Below, piece after piece: positions 51,726 to 62,019 of a stretch of 64,000 nt of DNA; the stretch's first letter is position 1, and every line of letters starts with the position of its first letter. The DNA lies in assembly GCA_031213475.1 (NCBI GenBank), contig JARUPZ010000034.1:1942501-2006500 (forward strand), read 5' to 3'. The stretch is from Nereocystis luetkeana (lineage: Eukaryota > Sar > Phaeophyceae > Laminariales > Laminariaceae). The position numbers and the translations under genes are program-made. The notes beneath the pieces are model-generated. The model ran no database searches and was not told the DNA's origin. It was given only the letters and a program-made list of their open reading frames with translations.

Positions 51726-54700
51726 ACATCAACGACAACAACGATAACATCAGCGGCAGCAGCCATAACAACAGCAAAAGCACCAGCAGCAGCCACAACA
51801 ACAGTACCAGCAGCACCAGCACCAGTACCAGCACCAGCACCAGCACCAGCAGCACCAGTAGCAGCAGCCACAGCAACAGCAGCCACAGCATGGGGATACC
51901 ACACAGCGGACAGATCATCGATGCCCACTCCATGATCTAGCTTTGTCAGGGCAGCTAGATCCCTGATCTGAGTGACCTATATAATGTTGCCGGGTGGGAG
52001 CTGCATAATCTGCTTGATCTAGGACATGTTTCCTGTTTTGAATATGTACTGCTGTACAGATCCTGCATAGCATCTCCTAGCGGCAGGTTATGATCTACTG
52101 TAGATGATCTATCTGTAAACCATCTCTTTGTACACGATATATCTGTCCCAGGCGTGGAGGGTACTGCAAATAGTAGTAGTAGTAGTAGGGTGTAAGAAGT
52201 GATCCCGCCGCACTTACGGGCGTCGTCGGCGGGTCAGCGTGCCAATACAAACGAAGTACGTGTTGCAAATGTCGTCAGAGTACCAGTACCTCCGAGCACC
52301 AGCCATTTCAGCTTTCAGTACCTCAGGGACCCGCGAGAACTCAGTCATTTCAGCATCCAGTACCCTGGGGACTCGCCAGGACTCATTCATTTTAGCTTCC
52401 GATATCCTGGGGGCTCGCGAAGACTCATTCAGGTTGTGTCTTAACCCTTTTAGAACCGCAGTCCCGTTTTGGGGACAAACCAGTCTAATTTCAAGTAGTT
52501 TTCCCCCAAAACGGGACTGCGGTTCTAAAGGGGTTAACCCCCCCCACAGAGCATTGGAACGAACCGAATGGAATAATATTTGCCGCATGAATTGGTGTTG
52601 ATCGGTTATGGGAAACGAACAGATTCAGTGCAGCCCGAGAAAAACAGTATATCTAGGAAGAGGAAGAAGAAGTGTTGCACCGCTTTTTCTTGTTCGGGAG
52701 GACCGAACGGCCCGACCGAACGGGAACAAATACCAGATTATTTGATGTAGATGGACACCACCGAAGATGGACGTGGACAACAATTTGCCGTGGCATGTGC
52801 AAAAGATGCCGTTCGTGCCGATTCGGCTGGCGGGGCCCAGGATTCTGCGTGGACCCAAACACGCTCATTGACATAGGAACGGAACGAATGACCACGAACA
52901 GCCTCCTTCCGTTCCGCTCAATCCAATGCTCTCTGCTGGGGGGGTTAAGACACACCCTCATTCCACCTCATTCCACCTTCTGGTACCCTGGGGAATCAGT
53001 TCTTCAAAAATTGCTCGGACTCATGAGTAAATGACTGAGTCCCGATGGCTGGTACTGGTATATACTCTGAGGTTACTTTGTGTGCAGTCTGTTTTCAAAG
53101 GCCATAACAACATACTCGTAAAAAAAAAAACTGTTATTTTTGTTCGACCCGTTGGCTCGGGACTCGCGAGGACTCTCAGCCATATCAGCCTTTGGTACCC
53201 TTGGCACTCGCGAGGACTCAATCCTTTTAGTTTCTGGTGCCCTGGGGACTGAGTATTTTGGAAAGGACTAGGACTCGCGACTCAAAGGTTCAGTCTCGAT
53301 GACTTGGACTTGATCTGACCTCGCCGATCCCTGTGCGGAAACTCAATTAAATCGCTCCGTTTTCGCTTGTTCTATAAACTCCTGTGCGAAACCGCCGACC
53401 CCTCGCGCTCTTTCCGCTCTTCACGCTATTCGGCCAACCTTTCGACCAGTGGTCCAGGTGGACTATTACGGGGGAATAATAGTAAATAGGACCTACGTTA
53501 CACACAAAAACCCACATATTTCCCTATTTTTTCGAACAATATGTGGCCCTCTTTACTACGGTCCCCCGCAATAGCCCCCTCACAATACGGACTCGGTCGC
53601 CAGTCGTTGAAATCGGGACACGTTCTCCTGATACACCGTTTCCTATAAAAAAAAAAACACGTTTATTACATGAAATCACACTTGCGCAAGTCATCAATTT
53701 CTTGAGGTCACCCACCCCTCCCCCTCCCACAAATATACCTATGATAGTCCTTAGACGAAATTGATTCGCGCATCTCTGTCGCCGCCGACCCCCTGTCCTC
53801 GCGGTTTCTTCGCCGGGGAGCACTCGCCAGCCTCGTGTGCCCCGGCCGGCGTCGCGGGTTCGCCCGCTCCACCCGCACGCGTCCCGTGTGGGGCCTAAGC
53901 GCCGGAATCTCGGGGCAAAATTCTGCCCTATCCGCGATCCCGGAGCGTTTCTTGAGTCATTATCCCCACGTAAGGTTTTTTAGAGTCATCTTTTTTTTTT
54001 CAACATGTTGCCAGAATTTTCGGGGATGATATCGGATCATACTTATAATAAGCCGATGCGCCGCGAGCCCGCGTCATCGGGAGGACATCGTTCGCGCCGC
54101 CACTATTTCTATCCGAGTTTCTCGAAGCCCACGCGTTGCTGGGTGCTTAGTCTCGGTGTCATTCTATGTCGGTGGGCGGTCAGCCATCCCAGTGGCATGT
54201 CTCCGTGGGCAGGGAGAGCGGAGCTACAGCAGTAGTGCCACAGCAGTCTCGTCGCGCAAGCCATGAAGCTATAGCAGCAGTTTCTCAGGAGCCTCAACCC
54301 GCCAGTCAAGAGCACCCCACGAGTAAGCGCCATCGTGCGTATGATGTTCCCTGCGAATGAAGATACGTACAGCAGTCTCGGTATGGTACAGGAGGCCAAA
54401 ACGAAATGGAATTCTAGTTTCGAAAGCTGGGGATTTGAGGATTGGATTCACGCTGACTATCAGACAGACTCCATCCAACTCGTTTTTTTTCTTCTGATTT
54501 TGTTGACGTTTTGTTTCAGTCCCCTTAACCCGCCTGTCTCTGACTTCGTTGTGTCTGCTGTGTCGTCCTTGACACACCAGCTGGACACAGGACTGCTCGT
54601 TTTTTTGTTATCGTTAGCTCTGTGTCTCTATCCCCCGCTTGTCTTCGTGCCTACGGTCTGGTGGTCTTGTGACGTCCCTATGTTGGTCCGTCAGCTGGAC

Positions 54701-57700
54701 TTACCATGGAACTGATCGTACTAGCAACCTTGTCCTCGGGATTCGGCCTGCGCCCTAAGGAGGCGTTCTACGATATATATTCACCCTAACTTTTCTGGGG
54801 CCCCTCACTTAAGGAGCTCCACACCTCACCCAAATGCTGACTTCAGCAAAAAAACATATTGCATCCCGTCGAATAGTCCCATTGCCCAAGTATACAAATA
54901 CGTCATTTTTCGGAACAAGATTGGGACTCTGGCGATATAGGGTTAAGGAGCCCCGTCATTCGGAAAAACTTGATAGCGGAAATGTGCTACCTCTATCGTA
55001 GAACGCGTCTAAGGCCACTTCTTATGCAGTCGGATTTGCAGTCAGTTGGAAATGGTGCTATCGGCACGTCCGAACGAGCTTTTGCCCCGAAAATGTGCGA
55101 AGTTGCTGTTTCTTGCCTCAGAATGACTTGGACTTTCCTCCAAGACCTATCTAGAGCTGTTTCCCGCTTCTCCAGGTGCCCAGTTGCAGGAAACCACCTT
55201 TTTTCCGATCCAATGGGGGTTTGTCATCGTATTCGACCCAGTTGGATCGGAAAAGTACCGGAGGTGATTTCCTGCAACTGGGCACCTGGAGAAGCGGGAA
55301 ACAGCTCTAGATAGGTCTTGGAGAACAGTCCAAGTCATTATGAGGCGAGAAACAGCAGTTTCGCACATTTTCGGGGCAAACGCTCGTGCGAACGTGCTGA
55401 TTGCACCATTTCTAACTGACTGCAAATCCGACTGCATAAGAAGTGGCCTAAGCGCATGTTCGTTTCGTTTCGTGTTGTTTTGTTTTCTCCGTCTTCTCCT
55501 TTCTTTTCTTTTCTTTTCTTTCTTTCTCTCGTTTCACCCCTCTTTCGTGTTATTTTTGTTTTGTCGGGTGTACATGTATTACGGTAATACCATGGATCTG
55601 TTCCCTGGTGTTATTTGATTGAAAGTGATACGGGATGGTATACCACAGCTCGTTAGTACCGTATCCCTGACGGACTGATATGGCACTACAGCCGTGCGCG
55701 CTATACGTACTTGCTTGCTTTCTCCCATTGATGTGCATTTCTGTTACAGCCTCTTTTGTGGCCACAGCCAGGATTTCAGGGAACTGAGGCGATATACACA
55801 CATAATCATCATCATCAGCGTTATCACCTACATACTACCAAACGTTCCACTTCGCACCCGTTTCAATTCAACTCGGTGCATCTATATCTCTTAGTATCTC
55901 GGGAATGACGCGAGCCGGCAACAGGCGGCCGTCCAGGCCGCCGGCGAAGCCCCTTGTATATGTATCTGGTACATCCTTTAGGGAGTCATACGAAACCCGT
56001 AGTACGTGCAATCGAAGCACGTATCTATCACACACAGCTTGCAAATCTGATTGTCGACGACATCCTCGATCTTACAGCTGGTGTTTTTTGTTTAATACGT
56101 ATGTTGTATTGCCCCGACCCCCTGGAGACCCAACCAGCCCAACTAAAACCTGCGAACCAACCCACGTTCGCTATGCACGTTTATCGGCAGAATGAAAGAA
56201 TCCCCGAGAGGGAAGGGTTACCCCCATGCAGTCCCGAAGCAGCCTCTCCTCGCGACCGGGACAGCCGACAGCCCCTGCTCTCCAGGAAAAAACTGCTGGA
56301 AAATGGTGGGAGGTTGGCGGCGTCAACACTAGGGTTCGGCGCTTGGTCGGGGGGGGCGTCACGCGTGGCCGGTCTGTTAGCGGGAGTTTCAGTGGCGACT
56401 GGCGGTTGGGGGGTGGGGTTATTAGGCCAGGGCGTTCAATCCGCGGAGGCTTTTGGAGGGCCAAGCAGGCCGTTGAACAGGTACGGAGGCCCGGCCAGGT
56501 GTTGTCCCCTGAGGGCGTCTATGTACTCGCTCGGCCCGGCATGGCGCATGGTAAAGCGTTAGTGTACGTCTATGGTGCCTTCCGGTGCAAGCTCTTTGAA
56601 GCAGTCAAGGGAAACCTCGGCTGCTGTACGTGTGTATGGTGGGCGCAGACCTTTTAGGCTGGTGCTGCATGTGCCGGTTGATGGTGTAGACAGATGATCA
56701 AACGTCTTGTTCATCTGGAAATGTCCGATCCGCCGGATTAGCTTAACCCATTTGGAACTGCTCCCCCGTTCTTAGTCTCTGGGGGAAAACTACAGTGTCC
56801 CCCCCCCCCCCCATCCCAGCTATTTTTTCGCCCTTCTTTTCTCCCTCGTGTTGATACTCGTAACTCAGATCCGGGGTCACATAGTATGACAGGCAGGCTC
56901 TTGTCCCTCTCTCCCCACCACGGCACGTGCCTTGCCTTTTTTATCGCAAGAAGAGTTCAGCACTTTCTTCCCTCTATCACTCGCGTCTAATTGTGCCTGC
57001 CCACGAACTTGGCACTCGTTTGGGGCCGTTTTTTTTGCTACGGTGGAAGGGGTTCATTCGGTTTCGTTTTTGGGTACGTGACGTGCAGCCGTTACGCTGG
57101 ATGTTTCGCGGGCCCGTCTCCGCCGTTGGCCGCCAACATACCAGTACAGCGCGCTGGTGACCCGGGGGGAACAAAAACAACATTTTACCCTTGTTCCCGG
57201 ACAGCACGGCGCTGGCGGTCTCGCCGGATAAATGTACTCAGATATTTTTTTTTGTGTCCCCGGAGGAGACCCTCGTGGGAAAAATCGATTCCATCGGACA
57301 TGCTATTTTATGAAAAAATAGAATAAACCAAAGCTGCGAGATCGAAAAAATCCTCGAAAACTGATATTTAGCATGCTTGGTGTGATGCTTCGATCGCCGG
57401 TTCTACGGGCCGTGTACGTTTTTAGAGTAGAGTTGTTCACAGAAGTTGTACAAATCGCGTCTCATATACCGCCGCAACCGATCGATCTGCGGGGGCATCG
57501 GAAGTTTCTGGCTCGTGACCTTATTTGGCCTCTCTTTTAAGCCATCCTTTTCGTTGTTGTTGTTGTGTTATCCTCCGTCGGATGCGTAAAAATAAAGCTT
57601 AAAACAGACGGTGTTCTTGATCGAGAATTGCCTTTCCTATGGCAGCAAGAATCGAAATCAACCATTAATGTTTTTTTCTTTTTCTAGAGTTGCGTTTCTC

Positions 57701-60700
57701 TCAGAGACAAAAAAAAAAAAACCCAGAACATGTATGTACATCCATTGCATTGATTGTATTAATGGGTAGTAATTTCAATTGCCTTTCTCGGTCGGAAACG
57801 AAGTTCTCGATTAGGAAAATGGGCTGTTTTAAGCTCTCTTCACACGTTTTTTGCGCAGAGAATACGGTATGCCGTGTGTCAATGTATTGCTAGTTCACGG
57901 CACGAGGCCAGGAGACGGCAGTTTTTAGGGCCTCGTCAGTCACGCCTGTATTGTTTCCAGCCCACTAGGACACTATTATTAATAGTAGATGCATGCTGCG
58001 ACAGGGATCCACCTAAGTCGCCGTGGTACTGCCTCAGGCTCCTGACATGTGAGACTCCATAGTATTAGTGAGTCATAAAAAAACGCCCTTCAAGAAAAGG
58101 CATGTAGTGGGATACGCTTATCACGATGAGCAATCCCATTAGCTAACATACGAGGTCTATACATCGAAAATTATTGTAAAAACAAACGATAAGGCATACC
58201 TTATCGGGTAGTTCCTCAGTGCTGTCAGTGCCCTTAAGACCTATGTCAATGGAAACGCGAAGTTCAAAAGTTTTTTTTTCCAACATGTGGCTTTCAAAGC
58301 ACAGCAGAAAAATTCCTCGTACCGCCGCTGTGGGGAAAAAGAGAAAAAAAGTTTGATTTTTTTCTTTTTTTCCCCCCTTCGGCTGCAGGAGGCGCAATTA
58401 GTTTTTTCTGGTTGCAAACTGTCAACACGGTGATAGAAACCAGCTCGTGCGACGATCGACGCTCGATTTCGATATAGACTCAGCCCACGGCCAACCCGCT
58501 CGGTGTCCGGCGAGACCAACGAATATAGATGACGGCCTCGAAGATATCAGGTGGATCCATGGTCTATGGGGTGAGAGCTTGCCGGCAGCGTCCTACGGTA
58601 TCCTCCCAAACCTGAAAAATAGTCCATTTTGTGCCATGCGAGACAGATAGAGAAGTTTTGTCTTCTGTTTTGTGTACATCAGCGGCCAATTGTGTTTTTA
58701 TCATACGCCTGGTCAGCTCCCGCCACATGACACCGGCCGTGGCGTGAAGACGGTGACCCTAGGGTGGGTCGGAGCCCCTAACGAGCGCACTCTGTTCAGA
58801 ATTCATGACGCAGTCGTTGGTTTTGTCGATTGATGTCTGTCAAGGACTCGGAATCTCGCCGCTCCGAACCAAAGATCGGCCTGAGTTTTTCTCAGGCCGA
58901 TGTTGGCCCAACATCGGCCCCAGATTAGCTTTTATCGGGCTTTTCCAACAGTTAGGAACTTTTTTTTTTTCTAAACGTGCCCACAGGAAGCGTGTTCTAA
59001 AAACTTCTGGAGGGTATCTTTGAAATTCAAACTTTTTATTGATACTTCGCTTTCCCATTGGCATAGGTCTAAGGAGCCCCATCAGTCATAATTATTGCCT
59101 CAGAAGGCAAAAAAAAGGTGCTACCCCTCTCGTAGCACGCGGCACCACGTCTAGACCGCCGTCTAGACCCCCGTCTAGACCGCTGTCCGTCTCAGGCATC
59201 GCTCTGGACGGAAATATAAGGATCATTTTAACGTTAACATGAAGGCCGAACGATCCTTACTCTGCCGTCTAGAATGCTAACGTTTATAAGTTCCCTCTCT
59301 CAAACTAGCATATTGAAGTCTAGACCATAGTCCGCCGCGGGTCTAAACTGCCGTGTGCTGACGTATTTGTTCCACCGAGCACACCGTTTCTAAGCATTCA
59401 ACCAACGCGACGCGTGCTGTCCGAGCAGGTGTTTAGTGGTCACCGTCAATGCGCGGGAGTTTTGCAAGAGATTGGAGGCCGATCTTGCGGGGGGGCGTAA
59501 CGTCCAAGAGTGCCGAGGCATGGTCAAGTCCGTCTTGCGAGGTCTTAGTCTACCGGAATCCCTTAAGGACGCCGTATTGTACCTGCCCGGCGGAAAACGA
59601 CAGGTCAGTGAAAGCGCGGCAATGGTAGAACGCACGCGGAATCTCCAGTAACTGCCCGTTTTTTTTTTGCGTAAACGACGGTTCGTCTTGTGTTGGGAAA
59701 TAAGGAAAGCCTGTTGAGCGTCGAGTGCTGATTGAGACAGACAATCCAACTCCCTGCGTGGCATTCCCCGCGTAGTTCATTGGTTAAAAAGCGTCTGGGA
59801 CGCTCGAAAGGCTCTGGGTTCGGCGTTGAGTTTATTTACTGCAGATCGAATTGATACCTACAATTCTGCCGCATCGATGGATGTAGTTCCAAGCGGAACA
59901 CACGCGGTACGGACAACGCCATAGACTCATTTGTTGGGGAAAGGGACCGAAAAACGCTACGCACGCCGTGGGCTTTGCAGAGAGAAGCCAGGCGTTCACA
60001 AATGAGGCAGGGGTCACACGAGCAGCATAGACGAAGCGTACGCGAAGCGATAGGAGGAAAAAGCAGGAGCGAAAGAAGCGAGAATCGAGGACGTCAACAA
60101 GGGGAGACTTTTGTTTTTTTATCCCTCTCTTCGCAGCAGAAGAGCGCAACAAAAGCATGTAGCATGTGGTAGAGTTAGGTCAAAATTATAACTGGCAGTT
60201 TCGTCACGAACCGTAACTGTTGTTTCGCGACCACAGGCAGCAACCGACGCGGGACAGTCCGCCGTGGAGTACCTTGCAACTGTGGTCGAGTTCGATGCAT
60301 GGGACAAACTAGACAAGGACTGGACCAGCAACGTCGCCCTCCGAAACATGACTCCCGATAACGTGAGCGACGTTTCTACCGGCTACCTGTCTGCCCTCGG
60401 GTTAGCGCAGGGCATGTCCTCGTACCATGTGACCGCCTTTCCACCAGCTTTTTTTTCTGCTTCCATGGTGTTGCTATCCACCTCAGTCCCCCGTAGACTC
60501 TGGGTGTTTGGTTTTCCGTTCAAATGGCGGTTGCATACGGAAGCATAAGTTTCTCCGTTGCTTTCGCTTCGTTTTTTTTCCGTTGAACTTGGCGTTGATG
60601 AAGGCGTCTGAAACTGTTGCGTCGTTTTCGCTGCGGTTTTCCGGTTGAAAATATGAATGTATAGTCGTTGACGACGATATCAAAATATGTTCCGCCGTGC

Positions 60701-61109
60701 TACGCTACGTAAGTTAGATCTTCCTAGCGGCCCAAGAATCGTGCGCCGTCCGCAAGTAGATGCACACACCCGCCGCCGCAGTAGAGCTCACCCTTTTTTC
60801 GATGAAATGGTCGACGCATACTGTGCACGAAACAAAGGGTCTAACGCTAACCAATGGATGATTGGGTCTGATGGGCCCAGGGGTTGGGGTTAGGGTTAGG
60901 GTTAGTTGTAATTGTCTCGTACACAGTGGCCCTCAATCAGTTTCTCGAAACCACCCTCAACGGACTCGACAACGGTCTCTCCTGTCCCTGCTGAACAGAT
61001 CATGTTCGTGCGCATGGCCCTCGACGCCTCGGGGTCCTCGCTGGACGTGTTCTTGCGACAGTTCAACAAGGCCGACGTGGATGCCGCCCGAGAGGTTTAC
61101 CGCGAGTGA
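50753..61109 (+). CDS. Candidate plastid thylakoid-lumen protein gene (5 exons, tentative join)
   Basis: Proposed exons: 50753-51061, 56191-56480, 59429-59603, 60237-60362, 60999-61109; 1,011 nt with stop, every join in phase. Exon 1 has a hydrophobic signal-peptide core ending SGSGAFV, like the ASAFAP site for heterokont plastid import, then a Ser/Arg-rich transit region. Exon 2 ends with a hydrophobic segment and S-A-E-A, the pattern of thylakoid processing sites. Exons 3-5 encode a helical domain of about 140 residues, including LPESLKDAVLYLPGGKRQ and VEYLATVVEFDAWDKL. A PSII extrinsic four-helix protein (Psb31/PsbQ-like) is a guess from architecture only. Introns of 5.1 and 2.9 kb are long, so exons 1, 2 and 3-5 could belong to different genes. 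Confidence 0.4.
51225..51335 (+). CDS. Possible exon, 37 codons
   Basis: Frame LLTSLATSLGSTRLIVARAL then ANVRRVGELHSSIVYK between AG and donor GTATAT, phase 0 both ends, so it could be an optional exon of the candidate plastid gene. The acceptor context is poor. Confidence 0.25.
51597..51890. repeat. (CAG)n and CAGCACCAGTAC repeats
   Basis: (CAG)20 or so at 51672-51723 surrounded by CAGCAACAG and AGCACCAGCACCAG variants. Reads poly-Gln/Ser on + and poly-Leu/Ala on -, with no flanking coding evidence. Confidence 0.93.
51935..52170. repeat. GATC-rich dispersed repeat
   Basis: CATGATCTAGCTTTGTCAGGG, ATGTTGCCGGGTGGGAGC, CGGCAGGTTATGATCTACTG. Confidence 0.75.
52290..53290. repeat. ~52-bp minisatellite (CCTGGGGACTCGCGAGGACTC) interrupted by nested elements
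   Basis: Units at 52303-52435 and again at 52965-53040 and 53155-53290. Between them are a family B palindrome (52441-52537) and a ~400-bp element (52541-52946) whose ends AGAGCATTGGAACGAACCG and CGCTCAATCCAATGCTCT are inverted. GTTGTGTCTTAACC / GGTTAAGACACACC also flank the insertion in inverted orientation. Confidence 0.8.
53462..53574. mobile_element. Palindromic MITE family A copy
   Basis: TA-flanked; TTACGGGGGAATAATAGTAA ... TTACTACGGTCCCCCGCAA. Confidence 0.88.
54166..54360 (+). CDS. Hypothetical ORF, 64 codons
   Basis: Begins MSVGGQPSQWHVSVGRESGA and ends TSKRHRAYDVPCE. GC- and CAG-rich; no motif. It lies in the proposed 5.1-kb intron of the plastid gene candidate. Confidence 0.15.
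   Translation: MSVGGQPSQWHVSVGRESGATAVVPQQSRRASHEAIAAVSQEPQPASQEHPTSKRHRAYDVPCE
54930..55449. mobile_element. Long near-perfect fold-back (arms ~200 bp)
   Basis: 55013-55217 pairs with 55241-55449: GGCCACTTCTTATGCAGTCG with CGACTGCATAAGAAGTGGCC, through to TTTTCCGATCCAA with TTGGATCGGAAAA, leaving a loop of only about 25 nt. The flank 54930-55012 matches the element end at 5703-5775 in reverse complement. Transcription would give a hairpin of about 430 nt. Confidence 0.92.
56191..56480 (+). CDS. Candidate lumen-targeting exon
   Basis: Frame reads ...PLLSRKKLLENGGRLAAS, then SRVAGLLAGVSVATGGWGVG LLGQGVQSAEAFGGPSRPLN, with donor GTACGG after AG. SRKK, a hydrophobic run and A-E-A fit a thylakoid transfer signal. 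The acceptor (CGGCAG at 56190) is provisional. Confidence 0.4.
56560..59428. other. No supported exon (proposed intron)
   Basis: Unique AT-rich sequence, a C run near 56800, TCTAGACCGCCGTCTAGACC repeats at 59150-59180 and an AAGGAGCCCC element end at 59069. Nothing coding recognised. Confidence 0.45.
59429..59603 (+). CDS. Exon of candidate plastid protein, helical
   Basis: One base plus 58 codons between acceptor CCGAGCAG and donor GTCAGT. Reads CLVVTVNAREFCKRLEADLA, then VKSVLRGLSLPESLKDAVLY LPGGKRQ. Protein-like composition and good splice signals. Confidence 0.65.
60237..60362 (+). CDS. Exon of candidate plastid protein, helical
   Basis: 42 codons, phase 0 both ends, acceptor GCGACCACAG, donor GTGAGC. 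Reads SAVEYLATVVEFDAWDKLDK then DWTSNVALRNMTPDN. Follows directly from the previous exon in sense and phase. Confidence 0.65.
60885..60908 (+). repeat. Short telomere-like GGGTTA run
   Basis: GGGGTTGGGGTTAGGGTTAG GGTTAG in the intron before the last exon. Confidence 0.85.
60999..61109 (+). CDS. Last exon of candidate plastid protein
   Basis: Acceptor with a good pyrimidine tract (TCTCTCCTGTCCCTGCTGAACAG). Reads IMFVRMALDASGSSLDVFLR then QFNKADVDAAREVYRE and stop TGA. 36 codons; amphipathic helix. An earlier in-frame acceptor (60926) is possible. Confidence 0.65.
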   Translation: MMFVRMALDASGSSLDVFLRQFNKADVDAAREVYRE

Positions 61110-61139
61110 GTGACGAGCAGCAGCGCTACCGCACCATAC

Positions 61140-61340
61140 ACAGCAGCCTATGAGCCAATCAACGCGTGGTAGCCACGGAAAGCAGATGGTGGGGTCTATC
61201 TATGAGCCAATCAACGCGTGGTACCCACGGAAAGCAGATATGGTGGGGGTGCGGAGAGGGACGTTTCTCGCGTCGCACATGCTCTCGACGATAACTGGCA
61301 TGTGCTGAGCCAACCATACGCGTGGTAGCCACGGGCACAT
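61140..61340. repeat. GAGCCAATCAACGCGTGGTA direct repeats
   Basis: Three copies of GAGCCAAnCAACGCGTGGTA GCCACGG at 61150, 61203 and 61308, each followed by AAGCAGAT or CACATGG. Just downstream of the stop. Confidence 0.8.
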
Positions 61341-61470
61341 GGTCGCGGGAGTGCAGCGCGAGGAGTGTCTCTCTCTTTCCCTTGCTCGTGTTTTCACTAT
61401 CAACTAGCGCGAGTCGGAGATTTCCTGTGTGGTACGGGAGAATGTCAAGCTGCGCAGGCACGCTGCCCTT

Positions 61471-61577
61471 TTAACCCCTTTAGAACTCCAGTCCCGTTTT
61501 GGGGACAAGGCTCTCAAATTCCAAGTAATTTGTTCCCAATTGCCCCCAAAACGAGACTGCAGTCCTAAAAGGGTTAA
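61471..61577. mobile_element. Palindromic element family B copy
   Basis: TTAACCCCTTTAGAACTCCA GTCCCGTTTTGGGGACAAGG ... CCCCCAAAACGAGACTGCAG ... AGGGTTAA. Confidence 0.9.
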
Positions 61578-62019
61578 AAAGCACGAGTAAGGGTGCAACG
61601 CTCTGCTGAGAGACTTTGAAGATAAAAACGGGAGATCGTAACTACAATTGGTACTACTTATTATTTTCCAGAGGAATTCGAAGTCACTGGTTTCGGCGAC
61701 TTACAAACAAGCACGTGCGCATAAAACTGTGAAACCATCTACTTTCAGTCGATAAAGAAGACTAAACTGTTGGAGAAAACTCTCCCGTTTTATAATATAT
61801 ATATATATATAATGTATATTGCGCATGTGTCGGGACGGATCTTGTATGTAGGCGTGCACCGACCCCGTGCACCCGCACCGTCTGCAGTCACCGAGCAGTG
61901 CCGCCGCGTGGAATCTGGTTGCCTCGATCGTTTTTTTCTCTTGGGAAACGCGCTCTGCTGTGCTACCTCCTCCCCACAAACTTTGCGCTTTCTCCTTCGT
62001 CACTCTCAAACGATCGGTG

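Noticed and set aside
51587-51940. Poly-Ser/Gln or poly-Leu frames
   Set aside because: Products of the CAG microsatellite and its flanks, ending in a GATC-rich dispersed repeat.
59765-59830. tRNA-like segment (TAGTTCATTGGTTA ... GGGTTCGG)
   Set aside because: A- and B-box-like words are present, but acceptor and T stems do not pair and the anticodon loop is irregular; at most a decayed tRNA or SINE fragment.
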